Below are positions 25,465 to 34,807 of a DNA stretch of 64,000 bases, in pieces. The notes under the pieces were generated by a model that was not told where the DNA came from, did not search any database, and saw nothing but the letters and a program-made list of their open reading frames with translations. A program made the position numbers and the translations under genes. Source of the stretch: Bradyrhizobium barranii subsp. barranii (GTDB lineage: Bacteria > Pseudomonadota > Alphaproteobacteria > Rhizobiales > Xanthobacteraceae); NCBI RefSeq assembly GCF_017565645.3, contig NZ_CP086136.1:1116001-1180000 (forward strand), in the 5' to 3' direction. Position 1 is the first letter of the stretch. Each line of letters begins with the position of its first letter.

Positions 25465-26160
25465 CTATCCGAACAGGTGGGCGAGCCAGTACGCTGCTCC
25501 GGCGGCCAATCCGCCTACCAGCAACGTCTGCAGGGCAGACTTGGTCTTGTTGACGCCGGTGAAGTGTCCTTTGACGGCTCCGAAGCAAAGCAGGGCGGCG
25601 CCAGTCGCGGCGACCGAGATCTGCAGGGCCGTTCCGATGTTCTGAGTGAACATGTAGGGCACGAGCGGAATCAGGCCGCCGACCACATATGAGCCTCCGA
25701 TAGTCGCGGCGCTGATCGGCGCGCGCTTCGGATCCGGACGCTCCAATCCCAGTTCGAAGCGCATCATGAAGTCGACCCATCGCTGACGATTCGCCGAGAC
25801 CGCGCCGACGACCGACTTGAGCGCATCTCCTGCAAGGCCGTACTCCCGGAAGATCTGCTCCACCTCCTCGATCTCCCGCTCGCGAAGCTGATCGATCTCA
25901 CGGTGCTCGCGCTGTTCCTCGGCAGCATAATGTTCCGCGTCGGTGCGCGCAGCGAGATACCCGCCGAGGCCCATCGCGATCGCGCCAGCGACAACTTCGG
26001 CCAAACCGGCGGTGACAATCACGTCTGTGCTAGTGACGGCGGCCGAAAGACCCGCCGCCAGCGCGAACGGGACCGTCAAGCCGTCGGCCATCCCAATCAC
26101 GACGTCACGTACGCTTCCAGTGGCGGTGAAGTGCTTTTCTATGTGAGGGGTGGCTGGCAC
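25465..26160 (-). CDS. VIT1/CCC1 family iron/manganese transporter
   Basis: 231 residues with five membrane helices in the CCC1 arrangement. The N-terminal GSVRDVVIGMADGLTVPFALAAGLS and AGAIAMGLGGYLAARTDAEHY carry the conserved Asp, Met and Gly residues of the ion path. A charged helical hairpin (residues 75-140) corresponds to the metal-binding domain. Two last helices follow. Members move Fe2+ or Mn2+ out of the cytoplasm. It lies close to another cation pump and cytochrome genes and is transcribed with the cytochrome b561/PepSY genes. Confidence 0.9.
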   Translation of the reverse strand: MPATPHIEKHFTATGSVRDVVIGMADGLTVPFALAAGLSAAVTSTDVIVTAGLAEVVAGAIAMGLGGYLAARTDAEHYAAEEQREHREIDQLREREIEEVEQIFREYGLAGDALKSVVGAVSANRQRWVDFMMRFELGLERPDPKRAPISAATIGGSYVVGGLIPLVPYMFTQNIGTALQISVAATGAALLCFGAVKGHFTGVNKTKSALQTLLVGGLAAGAAYWLAHLFG

Positions 26161-26201
26161 AGGGACGCTCCTGGTTGCGGTTTCGGTTTGAAGAGAGCTG
26201 C

Positions 26202-26768
26202 CTAATCAGCAGTTCTCTTGCGGCCGGAGATCATGGAAGCCACCAAGTTCTCGCGATGCTCGAAGCTCGCGATGAGCACGCCAAGGACATGCGCCACGAC
26301 CAGGCCGACGGTTAGGTTGGCCTGGAATTCGTGGACGTGTTCGATCATCTTGGAGCCCCAGTAGGCGTCCGTCGTCATCATGTAGCCCGTCGCGCACGTG
26401 CCGACCAGCGCGGCGAGGAGCGCCACGATCATGGCACCGCCCGCGGGGTTGTGCCCTAGGTAGCGGGTAGCTCTGAGCATTACGACATCACGAAGATAGG
26501 CGAGCACCTCGCGCGGCGGACGAACGAAGTTCGAAAAGCGCGCATGCCTCGGGCCGACGAACCCCCAGATGATGCGGAGCGTAAGGAGGGCGGCGATCGC
26601 GTAGCCGGCCGCGAGGTGGACCCGCTCGATCTCGTCGCCGGTGGCGTAGGCGATCACGAAGGTCGCCACCAGCGACCGATGGAAGATCCGGACGAACGGA
26701 TCCCAGACCTTGACCGTGGCCGGCGGCATCGCGCCGCCGGCTTCGATGGTGTTGCTTACGGTTCTCAT
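26202..26768 (-). CDS. Cytochrome b561 family protein
   Basis: 188 residues with four membrane helices and haem histidines in VWDPFVRIFHRSLV, VHLAAGYAIAALL, IEHVHEFQANLTVGLVVAHVLGVL. This is the Ni/Fe-hydrogenase-type or COG3658 cytochrome b561. The ATG at 26768 gives a typical N-terminus; longer in-frame starts run into the PepSY gene. The PepSY gene ends 10 bp upstream, and this pair is commonly found together, so PepSY probably acts with the cytochrome. Downstream is the VIT transporter. Confidence 0.86.
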   Translation of the reverse strand: MRTVSNTIEAGGAMPPATVKVWDPFVRIFHRSLVATFVIAYATGDEIERVHLAAGYAIAALLTLRIIWGFVGPRHARFSNFVRPPREVLAYLRDVVMLRATRYLGHNPAGGAMIVALLAALVGTCATGYMMTTDAYWGSKMIEHVHEFQANLTVGLVVAHVLGVLIASFEHRENLVASMISGRKRTAD

Positions 26769-26778
26769 TTGCGGACCG

Positions 26779-27051
26779 CTACATCTGGCCGATGATTTGG
26801 CCGTTGGTCGGGTCAACGAACAGCTCGACCCGATTGCCGTTCTTGTCGAGCGTATAGAGCTCGCCGCAGGCGTTCTTGAGTTTGGCTTTCTGAACCTTGT
26901 ATCCTTGGGCCTCGACCTTGGCCTGCAACTGCGCCATCGGCAGCCACTGGGCTTCGGGGGCCGACGTGCAGGGCTTGCCGAGGCTGCCGGCCTGGGCGCT
27001 GGCGGCGGTGAGGGTCACGGCGGCGACGGTAAGAATGGCGATCTTGCGCAT
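26779..27051 (-). CDS. Periplasmic PepSY domain protein
   Basis: 90 residues with a signal peptide (MRKIAILTVAAVTLTAASAQA) and a PepSY-like fold: LQAKVEAQGYKVQKAKLKN, then LYTLDKNGNRVELFVDPTNGQIIG. Two cysteines flank the domain start. The ATG at 27051 follows AGGAG. Similar small PepSY proteins occur beside cytochrome b561 genes and are thought to bind or regulate the membrane cytochrome. It is divergent from a second PepSY gene at 27184. Confidence 0.87.
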   Translation of the reverse strand: MRKIAILTVAAVTLTAASAQAGSLGKPCTSAPEAQWLPMAQLQAKVEAQGYKVQKAKLKNACGELYTLDKNGNRVELFVDPTNGQIIGQM

Positions 27052-27183
27052 AGGTATCTCCTGACGGTTGCCGGCCGCACCATGCGTCGGCGATGCGGGC
27101 AATCTGCCAGAAGCGGCCTGACCGGAGCCTGTTGAGCGAGGTCAGCGAATTGTCAGCTGATATCTGGCAACCATATCTACCCG

Positions 27184-27513
27184 ATGACGAGCTGCTTCAT
27201 GAATTTGTGCCCGCCCCGAATTTGCGCCCTTATCCTTGCGACCGCGCTTGTGGTCGCAGGCAGCGGGGCGCCGGCATTCGCGCGCGACCATGACGACGCG
27301 CTACGCGCCGTCAAGGCCGGCGAAATTCGTCCGCTCGCCGATATTCTGAGTGCGATAAAGGAGAAGCTTCCCGGCGACGTCGTCGGCGTGAAGCTCGAAC
27401 GCGAAGCCGGCGTCTGGATGTACGAGTTCCGCGTGATCGACGACAAGGGGCGGCTGTTCGACATCCACGTCGATGCCCGCAGCGGCGAAGTCGAACGGAC
27501 CAAGGAGAAGTGA
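27184..27513 (+). CDS. Periplasmic PepSY domain protein (second)
   Basis: 109 residues: signal peptide ending near PAFA, then a helix (AVKAGEIRPLADILSAIKEKL) and the PepSY core VVGVKLEREAGVWMYEFRVIDDKGRLFDIHVDA. It is coupled to the response regulator, whose ATG overlaps this gene's stop. PepSY proteins encoded next to QseB/QseC-like systems may modulate the sensor in the periplasm (inference). Alternative start at ATG 27199. Confidence 0.87.
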   Translation: MTSCFMNLCPPRICALILATALVVAGSGAPAFARDHDDALRAVKAGEIRPLADILSAIKEKLPGDVVGVKLEREAGVWMYEFRVIDDKGRLFDIHVDARSGEVERTKEK

Positions 27514-28177
27514 TGCGTGTGCTTGTTGTCGAGGACGACCAGCGGATCGCGTCGGATGTCTCGCGCACGCTCGAAGCCTCCGGTTACGTGGTCGAGACGG
27601 TTGCGAACGGCGAGGACGCCTGGTTTCTCGGTGATACCGAGGACTACGGGGCTATCATCCTCGACCTTGGTCTGCCGGGCATGGATGGCCTTGCGGTCCT
27701 GAAGCGCTGGCGCGCCAATGGCCGCCACATGCCCGTCCTCATCCTCACGGCACGAGGCAGCTGGGCCGAGCGGGTAGACGGGATCGACGCCGGCGCAGAC
27801 GACTACCTACCGAAACCGTTCCGATGGAGGAACTGCTGGCACGCCTGCGGTCGATCGTGCGGCGTGCAACGGGGCACGGCTCCTCGGTCATGACCGCCGG
27901 CGAAATCACTCTGGACGAACGCCAGATGAAAGTGACGCGCCGTGGCGTGCCGATTACGCTCTCGCCGCTCGAGTACCGGCTGGTGGCCCATCTCCTCCGG
28001 AATCGAGGGCGGGTCGTCTCGCAGCAGGAGCTCGACGAGAACGTCTACGGTCACGGTGAAGACCACGACTCGAACACGCTTGAGGTGCTGGTCGGCCGCG
28101 TGCGCAAGAAGCTAGGCGCTGACGCAATCGAGACGCGGCGAGGGTTCGGTTATCTGATGCCGGAGGAGCCCGCGTGA
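27513..28177 (+). pseudogene. OmpR-family response regulator, frameshifted
   Basis: The receiver domain is complete from MRVLVVEDDQR through the phospho-acceptor LDLGLPGMDG to DDYLPKPFR. The frame then breaks at about 27823, where one base is missing before ATGGAGGAACTG. The rest of the gene, with the expected MEELLARLRSIVRR linker and a complete winged-helix output domain (TLEVLVGRVRKKLG, RRGFGYLMPE), continues in another frame to 28177. Reassembled, it is a normal QseB/PmrA-like regulator. It is either a recent inactivating deletion or a sequencing error. Its kinase overlaps it by 4 bp. Confidence 0.8.
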
Positions 28178-29559
28178 ACCGGCATTCGCTCCGGCTGCGA
28201 CTTGTCGCCGGCGGCATCGTCGCGATCCTGATCGCGCTTGGGATCGCCGGCGGCGCGCTCGTTATCCTCTTCGAACGCCATGTTTCGCGCACCCTCGCTC
28301 AAGATCTGGACGTCCATCTGAAGCAGCTTCTCTCGAATATCGATGTCGACCCCCAAGGCAAGTTGGTGCTGACGCAGCCTCCCGTCGATCCACGGTTCGC
28401 GGAGCCTCTTTCCGGGCTCTACTGGCAGGTCGGCGATGATCACGGGCAGTTGCTTCGCTCGCGGTCGCTGTGGGATTCCGTAGTAGAGCTTCCGGCGGAT
28501 CGGTTGAGCCATGGCGAAACGCACCAGCATGAAGCGTCAGGACCCGGAGGCCAACGCGTTCTGGTGGCCGAGCGAGCGGTTACGCTTTCTGCGGAGGGGA
28601 AGCCGGTCACCGTCCGCCTTGCCGTCGCCGAGGATCTCGGAAGGATGTCAGAGGCAAGCTCGGCGTTCGCCAAGGATCTTTCGATCGCGCTCGTCCTGCT
28701 CGGCTGCGCGCTGGCGCTTGCGACATGGGTCCAGGTCGGCGTCGGTTTGCGTCCGCTAGTCGCGCTGCGGCGCGGAGTTGCCGATATCAGAACGGGGCGG
28801 ATTCGGCATCTGCCGTCCTCCGTCCCGACCGAGGTCCACCCTCTCGTCGAGGAAGTCAACGCACTCATCGATGCGCAGGAACACGAAATCGAACGGTCCC
28901 GCGGTCGTGCCGCGGACTTGGCGCACGGGCTGAAGACGCCCCTTGCTGCTCTTGCGGCCGATGCCTCGCGCCTCCGGGAGCGCGGCGAGCACGATATTGC
29001 CAAGGACATCGAGGCTGTTGGCGAAGCCATGGGGCGCCACGTCGACCGCGAACTTGCCCGCGCCAGGGTTCGTGGGCGCGCCAGAGGCGGCGTAGCGACA
29101 TCAGTTTCCGTGAAACCGCTCGTGGGGTCTATCATCGCGACTGTGTCCCGCACGCCCGAGGGTGCGCGAGTAAGATTCGAGAACCTTGTCGCCGACGATC
29201 TTTGCTTACCGCTGGACAGGGCCGACCTTGCGGAAATCCTCGGTAATCTGATCGAGAACGCCGCCCGCCATGCTGCAGGATGCGTCCGTATCACCGCCGA
29301 TGACAATCGGCCGCTTCTTGCCGTTGAGGACGACGGCGAAGGCATTGAACCGACCTACCTGTCACACGTGATCGAGCGTGGCACTCGCCTCGACGAGCGA
29401 GGAGGTGCCGCGGGCCTCGGTCTTGCCATCGTTCAGGACGTCCTGGACGCATACGAGTGGAGATTGGAACTCTCGAAGTCGGAGCTTGGCGGGCTGAAGG
29501 CCACGATCGCTTCGAGGTCTGCGTCTCGAGCACGATGCCCTTCAGGCCCATATCCCTGA
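28174..29559 (+). CDS. Sensor histidine kinase (QseC/PmrB-like)
   Basis: 461 residues from a GTG overlapping the regulator stop. Two membrane helices (residues 8-30 and about 168-190) enclose a periplasmic sensor region, followed by a HAMP-like segment, the H-box RAADLAHGLKTPLAALA, the N-box EILGNLIENAARHA, and the G-boxes VEDDGEGI and GAAGLGLAIV. It would autophosphorylate on the H-box histidine and pass phosphate to the adjacent regulator. The kinase frame is intact although the partner is broken. The signal may be a metal or redox stress, judging from the neighbours. Confidence 0.9.
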   Translation: MNRHSLRLRLVAGGIVAILIALGIAGGALVILFERHVSRTLAQDLDVHLKQLLSNIDVDPQGKLVLTQPPVDPRFAEPLSGLYWQVGDDHGQLLRSRSLWDSVVELPADRLSHGETHQHEASGPGGQRVLVAERAVTLSAEGKPVTVRLAVAEDLGRMSEASSAFAKDLSIALVLLGCALALATWVQVGVGLRPLVALRRGVADIRTGRIRHLPSSVPTEVHPLVEEVNALIDAQEHEIERSRGRAADLAHGLKTPLAALAADASRLRERGEHDIAKDIEAVGEAMGRHVDRELARARVRGRARGGVATSVSVKPLVGSIIATVSRTPEGARVRFENLVADDLCLPLDRADLAEILGNLIENAARHAAGCVRITADDNRPLLAVEDDGEGIEPTYLSHVIERGTRLDERGGAAGLGLAIVQDVLDAYEWRLELSKSELGGLKATIASRSASRARCPSGPYP

Positions 29560-29591
29560 TTTGGAGCCGCAGCGACTGACATCGCATTTGG

Positions 29592-29816
29592 TCAACGCTC
29601 AGAAATCCAGTCGGAGAGTCCTCGCTTGGATCCAATCACTCGTTTTGGCTGAACGGGGTTTATTGTCCCGGCGGAAACGCGAAAGGCACTATCGAGGATC
29701 ATCCGCGCAAATGCCTTCGCCTCAGCTTCTGTAGGAAAGGTCTTGGTTTCGCGCCGGTAAATGCGGTCCTTTCGGCAGCTGGCCGGTTCAAATGAGATGT
29801 ACCACTTCGGCTCCAT
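29592..29816 (-). CDS. Small hypothetical protein
   Basis: 74 residues from ATG 29816 with GGAG upstream. It is basic and soluble; the core reads WYISFEPASCRKDRIYRRETKTFPTEAEAK, then AFARMILD. This looks like a compact alpha/beta domain of the kind seen in small rhizobial hypothetical proteins. No signal peptide. It lies 38 bp after the secreted hypothetical gene and may share its transcript. Confidence 0.6.
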   Translation of the reverse strand: MEPKWYISFEPASCRKDRIYRRETKTFPTEAEAKAFARMILDSAFRVSAGTINPVQPKRVIGSKRGLSDWISER

Positions 29817-29854
29817 AGCCGGTTTCTCCAAGCGCGCAAGTTGACCTACCGGTT

Positions 29855-30340
29855 CTACGCTCCGGCCTGGGTCACGAACCGAGATCCGTTCCAGCGAAGG
29901 ATCCGTGGTGCTCCGCTCGAGCGGTCTTGTACCTCCAGAAAGGCGGCATTTCGCTCGCGCACCAGGCGGACATCCTGAGCCCGCAGAGCCAGCACCTTCC
30001 GATATCGTCCCCGGGCTGCCACATACACTTCGTACAAACACCCTGATGCATTGCAAATGACCCCTCTGTTGCGGCACTGGAAATCATCGAAGTGAAGAGC
30101 AACGAATTGAGTGCCAAGAGTTGTGAGGTAAAGCGCAAATTGTTGCGTAGCGGCGATCGGGGCGCCACACGCGGCCTCCCACTTTTTTGCCTGGTCTCGT
30201 ATCTCAGGAGGGAGATTGGTCAGGTGCGCAGGATTCCATGAATCTTGCCGAATGCCTCCATGGGAGGACGCCGATTGGGGCAAGGCCAATAAACAGAGAG
30301 CGAATACGGTCGCCGCAAGAGCGCGGTTCTTCGGCAGCAC
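29855..30340 (-). CDS. Secreted hypothetical protein
   Basis: 161 residues from a GTG at 30340 preceded by AGGAG, which decides the start. The signal peptide is LPKNRALAATVFALCLLALPQSASS. The mature part has two cysteine pairs in CRNRGVICNASGCLYEVYV and an alpha/beta ending (LRWNGSRFV) resembling periplasmic proteins of unknown role. An FNR-like site lies about 80 bp upstream. No function proposed. Confidence 0.7.
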   Translation of the reverse strand: MLPKNRALAATVFALCLLALPQSASSHGGIRQDSWNPAHLTNLPPEIRDQAKKWEAACGAPIAATQQFALYLTTLGTQFVALHFDDFQCRNRGVICNASGCLYEVYVAARGRYRKVLALRAQDVRLVRERNAAFLEVQDRSSGAPRILRWNGSRFVTQAGA

Positions 30341-30420
30341 GGCGTTTTCTCCTAGGTACCTGACTGCTATCGCGGAGGCGCGATTAGCAATCATCATCGC
30401 AGATCTGACCTTACAAATTG

Positions 30421-30434
30421 CTGACATGGATCAA
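30421..30434 (-). promoter_or_regulatory. FixK/FNR-like box (one mismatch)
   Basis: CTGACATGGATCAA (minus strand TTGATCCATGTCAG) departs from the consensus at one outer base. It is 81 bp upstream of the GTG at 30340. Confidence 0.4.
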
Positions 30435-30605
30435 CAGCTTCCAGTCAGTGAGGGTGCATCATAAGCGTTGCGTGGAAGCGCTCCGCTCCGTGCACCCGTT
30501 AGCGTCAGATTGCTGACGGGGCCGTGAGTCTTTGACCTGCAGAGCGCCGACAGTCGGTCTACGCCCCAAGACCTCAGTTTTGGTTACTGCAATGGGATCT
30601 TCGCA

Positions 30606-31730
30606 ATGTTTCTGAGTTCATCAGCGCTCTTATGGCTGAAAAGGACCCGCGTCCTGATTGCAATAGCGTTCCTGGCTTTACCGTCCAACTCGGTGGCCGA
30701 GGACCAACTAAAGCTCAGCACCGAGCAGGCAACGAGCCTGGGCATTCGCGTCGTTCATCCCATTGCGAGTCCGACCGACAAGACGCTCCCTTATCCCGCC
30801 CAGATCGTCATTCCTACCCCGCAATTGTGGGTCGTTAGCGCTCCCGTGGCCGGAATGGTGACCAATCTTTCAGCGGCGCGGGGCGATCGCGTTGTTGCCG
30901 GACAGCCGCTCGCCACTATGGAGAGTCCAAGCTTTGTGTCGCAGCAGCGTGACTATTTACATGCTGTTGCGCAAGAAGTTCTGGTTGCCCAGCAACTCAA
31001 CCGTAACACCCAACTGTTCCAAGGCAATGCGGTCGCACAGCGCGTTCTTGAGGCGAGCCAGGCGGAAGCCCGACAGGCAAGCATTGTAGTCGCGGAGCGT
31101 CGGCAGGTTCTCCGCCTCAGCGGCCTTTCGGATGAGACAATCTCAAGACTTACCAGCGAGGCAGCGATCAGCGCGACCCTAACGGTCGCCGCGCCACGAC
31201 CGGCCACCGTGATCGATATTGCTGTTTCTCCCGGCCAACGTGTGGAGCAATCGGCACCGCTGATCAAGCTCGCACAGCTTTCTCCACTATGGGTCGAGAT
31301 CGCGGTGCCTGCATCGAATATCAAAGCCATTCAACAAGGCGCGAAGGTGGAGGTCGACGGCTATGACACTCCAGGCCACGTGGTGCTGGTTTCTGAAACG
31401 ACCGATCCGGCTACACAAACCGTGCTGGTCCGAGCCGAGGTGCCGAACTCAGGCGATTTGCGTCCGGGGCAGACTGCTGCTGCTCGGATCTCCTTTGTTT
31501 CCAAGCGGGAGAGCGCTTGGGAACTCCCTTACACTGCGCTGATCCGGAGGGGTGAGCAGGCCTCGGTGTTCGTGGCAATGCAGGACGGATTCCGTCTGGT
31601 GCCGGTCACGCTGCTTGAGGAGGACCAGGACCATGTCGTGATCTCCGGTACCATCACAGACAAGGACGAAGTGGCGGTCAGCGGCATCTCCGCGCTCCGC
31701 GGAATCCTGCTCAAGCTGGGCGCAGGCTAG
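30606..31730 (+). CDS. RND periplasmic adaptor (CzcB/CusB-like)
   Basis: 374 residues with a signal peptide or anchor (VLIAIAFLALPSNSVA), a lipoyl half around residues 75-105 (SAPVAGMVTNLSAARGDRV), a coiled coil (residues 110-165) and the second lipoyl half (AAPRPATVIDIAVSPGQRV). This is the membrane-fusion partner of a heavy-metal RND pump. Its stop is 2 bp before the pump gene. It lacks an obvious His/Met-rich metal-binding extension, so the metal cannot be inferred. No FixK-type box was found upstream. Confidence 0.9.
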   Translation: MFLSSSALLWLKRTRVLIAIAFLALPSNSVAEDQLKLSTEQATSLGIRVVHPIASPTDKTLPYPAQIVIPTPQLWVVSAPVAGMVTNLSAARGDRVVAGQPLATMESPSFVSQQRDYLHAVAQEVLVAQQLNRNTQLFQGNAVAQRVLEASQAEARQASIVVAERRQVLRLSGLSDETISRLTSEAAISATLTVAAPRPATVIDIAVSPGQRVEQSAPLIKLAQLSPLWVEIAVPASNIKAIQQGAKVEVDGYDTPGHVVLVSETTDPATQTVLVRAEVPNSGDLRPGQTAAARISFVSKRESAWELPYTALIRRGEQASVFVAMQDGFRLVPVTLLEEDQDHVVISGTITDKDEVAVSGISALRGILLKLGAG

Positions 31731-31732
31731 TC

Positions 31733-34700
31733 ATGCTCGCACGCCTTGTCGCATTTGCGCTTTCTCAGCGGCTTTTCGTCGCGCTTAGTGTGCTCCTATT
31801 GATCGGTGCCGGGCTGGTTGTGTTGCCCAGCCTGCCGATCGACGCCTTTCCGGATGTCTCGCCCGTCCAGGTCAAGGTCATCATGAAGGCGCCGGGTCTC
31901 ACCCCGGAGGAGGTGGAACAGCGGGTCACAGTGCCGATCGAGCTCGAACTGCTTGGGTTGCCAAACAAGAAGATCCTGCGCTCTACCACCAAGTACGCCC
32001 TGGCCGACGTCACAGTCGATTTCGAGGACGGCACAGACATCTATTGGGCGCGTAACCAAGTATCCGAACGCTTGGCCAACATCACCCGTGACTTGCCAGA
32101 GGGGGTGGCAGGTGGGCTTGCCCCGATCACCAGCCCGCTCGGTGAAATGTTCATGTTCACCATCGAAAGTGCAGAACTTTCGCTGGCCGAGCGGCGGAGT
32201 CTGCTCGATTGGGTGATCCGTCCGGCGCTACGGACGGTGCCAGGAGTGGCCGACGTCAATGCGCTCGGGGGGTATGTCCGGGCTTTTGAAATCGTCCCGC
32301 TTAGCGATGCGCTTGCAGCCCGCGGCATTTCCTACGAGATGTTTCGGCGCGCGATCGAGACGAACAGCCGCAATGACGGCGCCGGTCGTGTCAATCAGGG
32401 CGAAGACAGCGCTCTCGTGCGTATCGAAGGCAGCATTCGGACCATCGACGACATCAGGCAAATCGTCGTCGATACCAAAGATGGGGTTCCGATCCGGGTC
32501 AAGGATATTGCCCGCGTCCAATTAGGGGCACTGACACGGTACGGCGCTGTCACCGCGGATGGTCGTGGCGAGACGGTCGAGGGCCTCGTGCTTGGTCTGC
32601 GAGGCGCCAATGCACGTCAACTCGTGGCCGACGTGCAGGCACGCCTCGACGAGATTAAGCAATCACTCCCTCAAAGTGTCAGTATCCAGGTCTTTTACGA
32701 CCGTGGCCGGCTGGTTGACCGCGCGGTTGGCACCGTTATCCGCGCACTTGGCGAAGCAACCGTCCTTGTCGTCGTCCTTCTCCTGCTATTTCTCGGCAAC
32801 TGGCGAGCCTCCCTGGTGATCGCCCTAAGTTTGCCGCTCGCGATCGTGATCGCCCTTATCGTCATGCGCATGGTCGGCATGTCAGCAAACTTGATGAGCC
32901 TCGGCGGCCTTGCTATCGCTATTGGCATGCTGATCGACGCTCTGGTGGTGGTGGTCGAGAACGTCGTCGGAAATTTGAGTAAGGAACCGCAGGGAAAGGC
33001 CGCGCCGCTAGTCCATGTCATCTACCGCTCCGCCTCCGAGGTGCTTCAACCGGTCGCCTCGGGCGTGCTGATTATCATGATCGTATTCGTGCCGCTGCTG
33101 ACGCTGGAGGGGCTTGAAGGGAAGTTATTCATCCCTGTAGCGCTCGCGATCATCTTTGCGCTCGGCGGGTCGTTGCTCTTGGCGCTCACGGTCATTCCCG
33201 TAGCAACATCGTTTCTCCTCCAGACTACGTCGCATCAAGATCCGTGGTTGATCCGAATTGCGTCGCGGCTTTATGCGCCTGCACTTGCTTGGGCTCTGAA
33301 GAACGAGCGTAAGGTGGTCATCGCGGCAGTCGCGGCCCTCGTCGCTGCCGGCTACGCCTACACCCAGCTCGGCAAGACGTTTATGCCGACGATGGACGAG
33401 GGCGATACCATCGTCAGCGTCGAGGCGTTGCCATCCATCAACCTCGACGAAATGATTGCGATCAACGCCAGACTTCAAGCGGCCATCCTCGCGAAGGTCC
33501 CTGACGTCAAGAGTATCGTGGCCCGGACCGGGTCCGACGAGCTCGGGCTTGACCCGATGGGACCTAACCAGACCGACACATTCCTGGTTCTAAAGCCCGC
33601 AGAAGAGCGAAAGACAATCGTGAAGTCTGCCCTGATTGAAGAGCTGCGGCAGGTGCTCGGCAATTTCCCGGGACTATCGCTCAGCTTTACGCAGCCGATC
33701 GACATGCGCGTGCAGGAGATGATCAGCGGCGTCCGCGGCGATGTCGCGGTGAAAATCTTTGGAGCTGATATCGGCAAGCTCAATGAGATTGCGAGCAGGC
33801 TATCCGGCATTTTGTCAAGCATCGACGGCGCTGAAGATGTCTACACCACACTCAACGAGGGTGCCCAATATTACACGGTCGCCGTGAATCGGATGGAGGC
33901 GGGACGCCTCGGCCTGACGGTGGACGCCATCTCCACTTCGTTACGCACCCAGATCGAGGGACGCACGATAGGGACGGTGCTGGAAGAGGGGCGCCGTACC
34001 CCCATCCTCGTTCGCGGCAGCGAAACGACGCGCGAGGCGCCGACACTGCTCGCGAACCTGCCGCTAACGCTTGCCTCGGGTCAGCACGTGGCGCTCTCAC
34101 AAGTCGCCCGCATTCAGCGCGTCGACGGTCCCGTTGTGGTTAATCGCGAGAATGGGAGTAGGATGAGCGTTGTGCGAGCCAATGTGCGTGGCCGCGACAT
34201 GGTCGGCTTCGTCGAGGCGGCCCGGCAGAAAGTCGCTGCGGAGTTGCCCCTGCCGGAGGCTTACAGGCTGACTTGGGGTGGTCAGTTCGAAAATCAGCAA
34301 CGCGCGGCGGCGCGCCTCTCGATCGTGGTGCCAGTGGCGATCGGGCTGATCTTTGTGCTGCTCTTCACGACCTTCGGTTCGATCCGACAAGCGCTGTTGG
34401 TCCTCGTCAATATCCCGTTCGCCGTGATTGGCGGCGTGTTTGCCTTGGTGCTTACCGGCGAATACCTTTCGGTTCCGGCGTCCGTCGGGTTCATCGCGCT
34501 TTTGGGAATTGCGGTGCTAAACGGCGTCGTTCTGGTCTCCTATTTCAACCAACTGCGTGCTCATGGCGTACCGGAGGGTCGCATCGTCGTCGAGGGGGCC
34601 ATGCGCAGGCTCAGACCGGTTCTAATGACGGCGAGCATCACGGCCTTGGGCCTGATCCCGCTGCTGTTTGCGACCGGTCCAGGATCCGAGATCCAGCGCC

Positions 34701-34807
34701 CGCTCGCAATCGTGGTGATCGGTGGTTTGCTCTCCTCGACAGCCTTGACGCTGATCCTTTTGCCGATCCTATATCGCCGATTTGGCGGCATGAAGGAGAC
34801 CAAATGA
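31733..34807 (+). CDS. Heavy-metal efflux RND pump (CzcA/CusA family)
   Basis: 1024 residues with the complete RND layout: one N-terminal helix, a large periplasmic loop (40-330), six helices, a second loop and five to six C-terminal helices. IDAFPDVSPVQV and LPNKKILRSTTKYALADVTV are family marks of HME-RND pumps. The central helix reads GGLAIAIGMLIDALVVVVEN, with one Asp and one Glu of the proton relay, different from the DFG...DGA pattern of typical CzcA. Metal or monovalent-cation export is likely, with the substrate open. No outer-membrane factor gene is present in the operon. Confidence 0.92.
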   Translation: MLARLVAFALSQRLFVALSVLLLIGAGLVVLPSLPIDAFPDVSPVQVKVIMKAPGLTPEEVEQRVTVPIELELLGLPNKKILRSTTKYALADVTVDFEDGTDIYWARNQVSERLANITRDLPEGVAGGLAPITSPLGEMFMFTIESAELSLAERRSLLDWVIRPALRTVPGVADVNALGGYVRAFEIVPLSDALAARGISYEMFRRAIETNSRNDGAGRVNQGEDSALVRIEGSIRTIDDIRQIVVDTKDGVPIRVKDIARVQLGALTRYGAVTADGRGETVEGLVLGLRGANARQLVADVQARLDEIKQSLPQSVSIQVFYDRGRLVDRAVGTVIRALGEATVLVVVLLLLFLGNWRASLVIALSLPLAIVIALIVMRMVGMSANLMSLGGLAIAIGMLIDALVVVVENVVGNLSKEPQGKAAPLVHVIYRSASEVLQPVASGVLIIMIVFVPLLTLEGLEGKLFIPVALAIIFALGGSLLLALTVIPVATSFLLQTTSHQDPWLIRIASRLYAPALAWALKNERKVVIAAVAALVAAGYAYTQLGKTFMPTMDEGDTIVSVEALPSINLDEMIAINARLQAAILAKVPDVKSIVARTGSDELGLDPMGPNQTDTFLVLKPAEERKTIVKSALIEELRQVLGNFPGLSLSFTQPIDMRVQEMISGVRGDVAVKIFGADIGKLNEIASRLSGILSSIDGAEDVYTTLNEGAQYYTVAVNRMEAGRLGLTVDAISTSLRTQIEGRTIGTVLEEGRRTPILVRGSETTREAPTLLANLPLTLASGQHVALSQVARIQRVDGPVVVNRENGSRMSVVRANVRGRDMVGFVEAARQKVAAELPLPEAYRLTWGGQFENQQRAAARLSIVVPVAIGLIFVLLFTTFGSIRQALLVLVNIPFAVIGGVFALVLTGEYLSVPASVGFIALLGIAVLNGVVLVSYFNQLRAHGVPEGRIVVEGAMRRLRPVLMTASITALGLIPLLFATGPGSEIQRPLAIVVIGGLLSSTALTLILLPILYRRFGGMKETK

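Noticed and set aside
27132..27145. TTGAGCGAGGTCAG between the two PepSY genes
   Set aside because: One outer base is wrong and the half-sites are weak. The cluster shows no other sign of FixK-type control.
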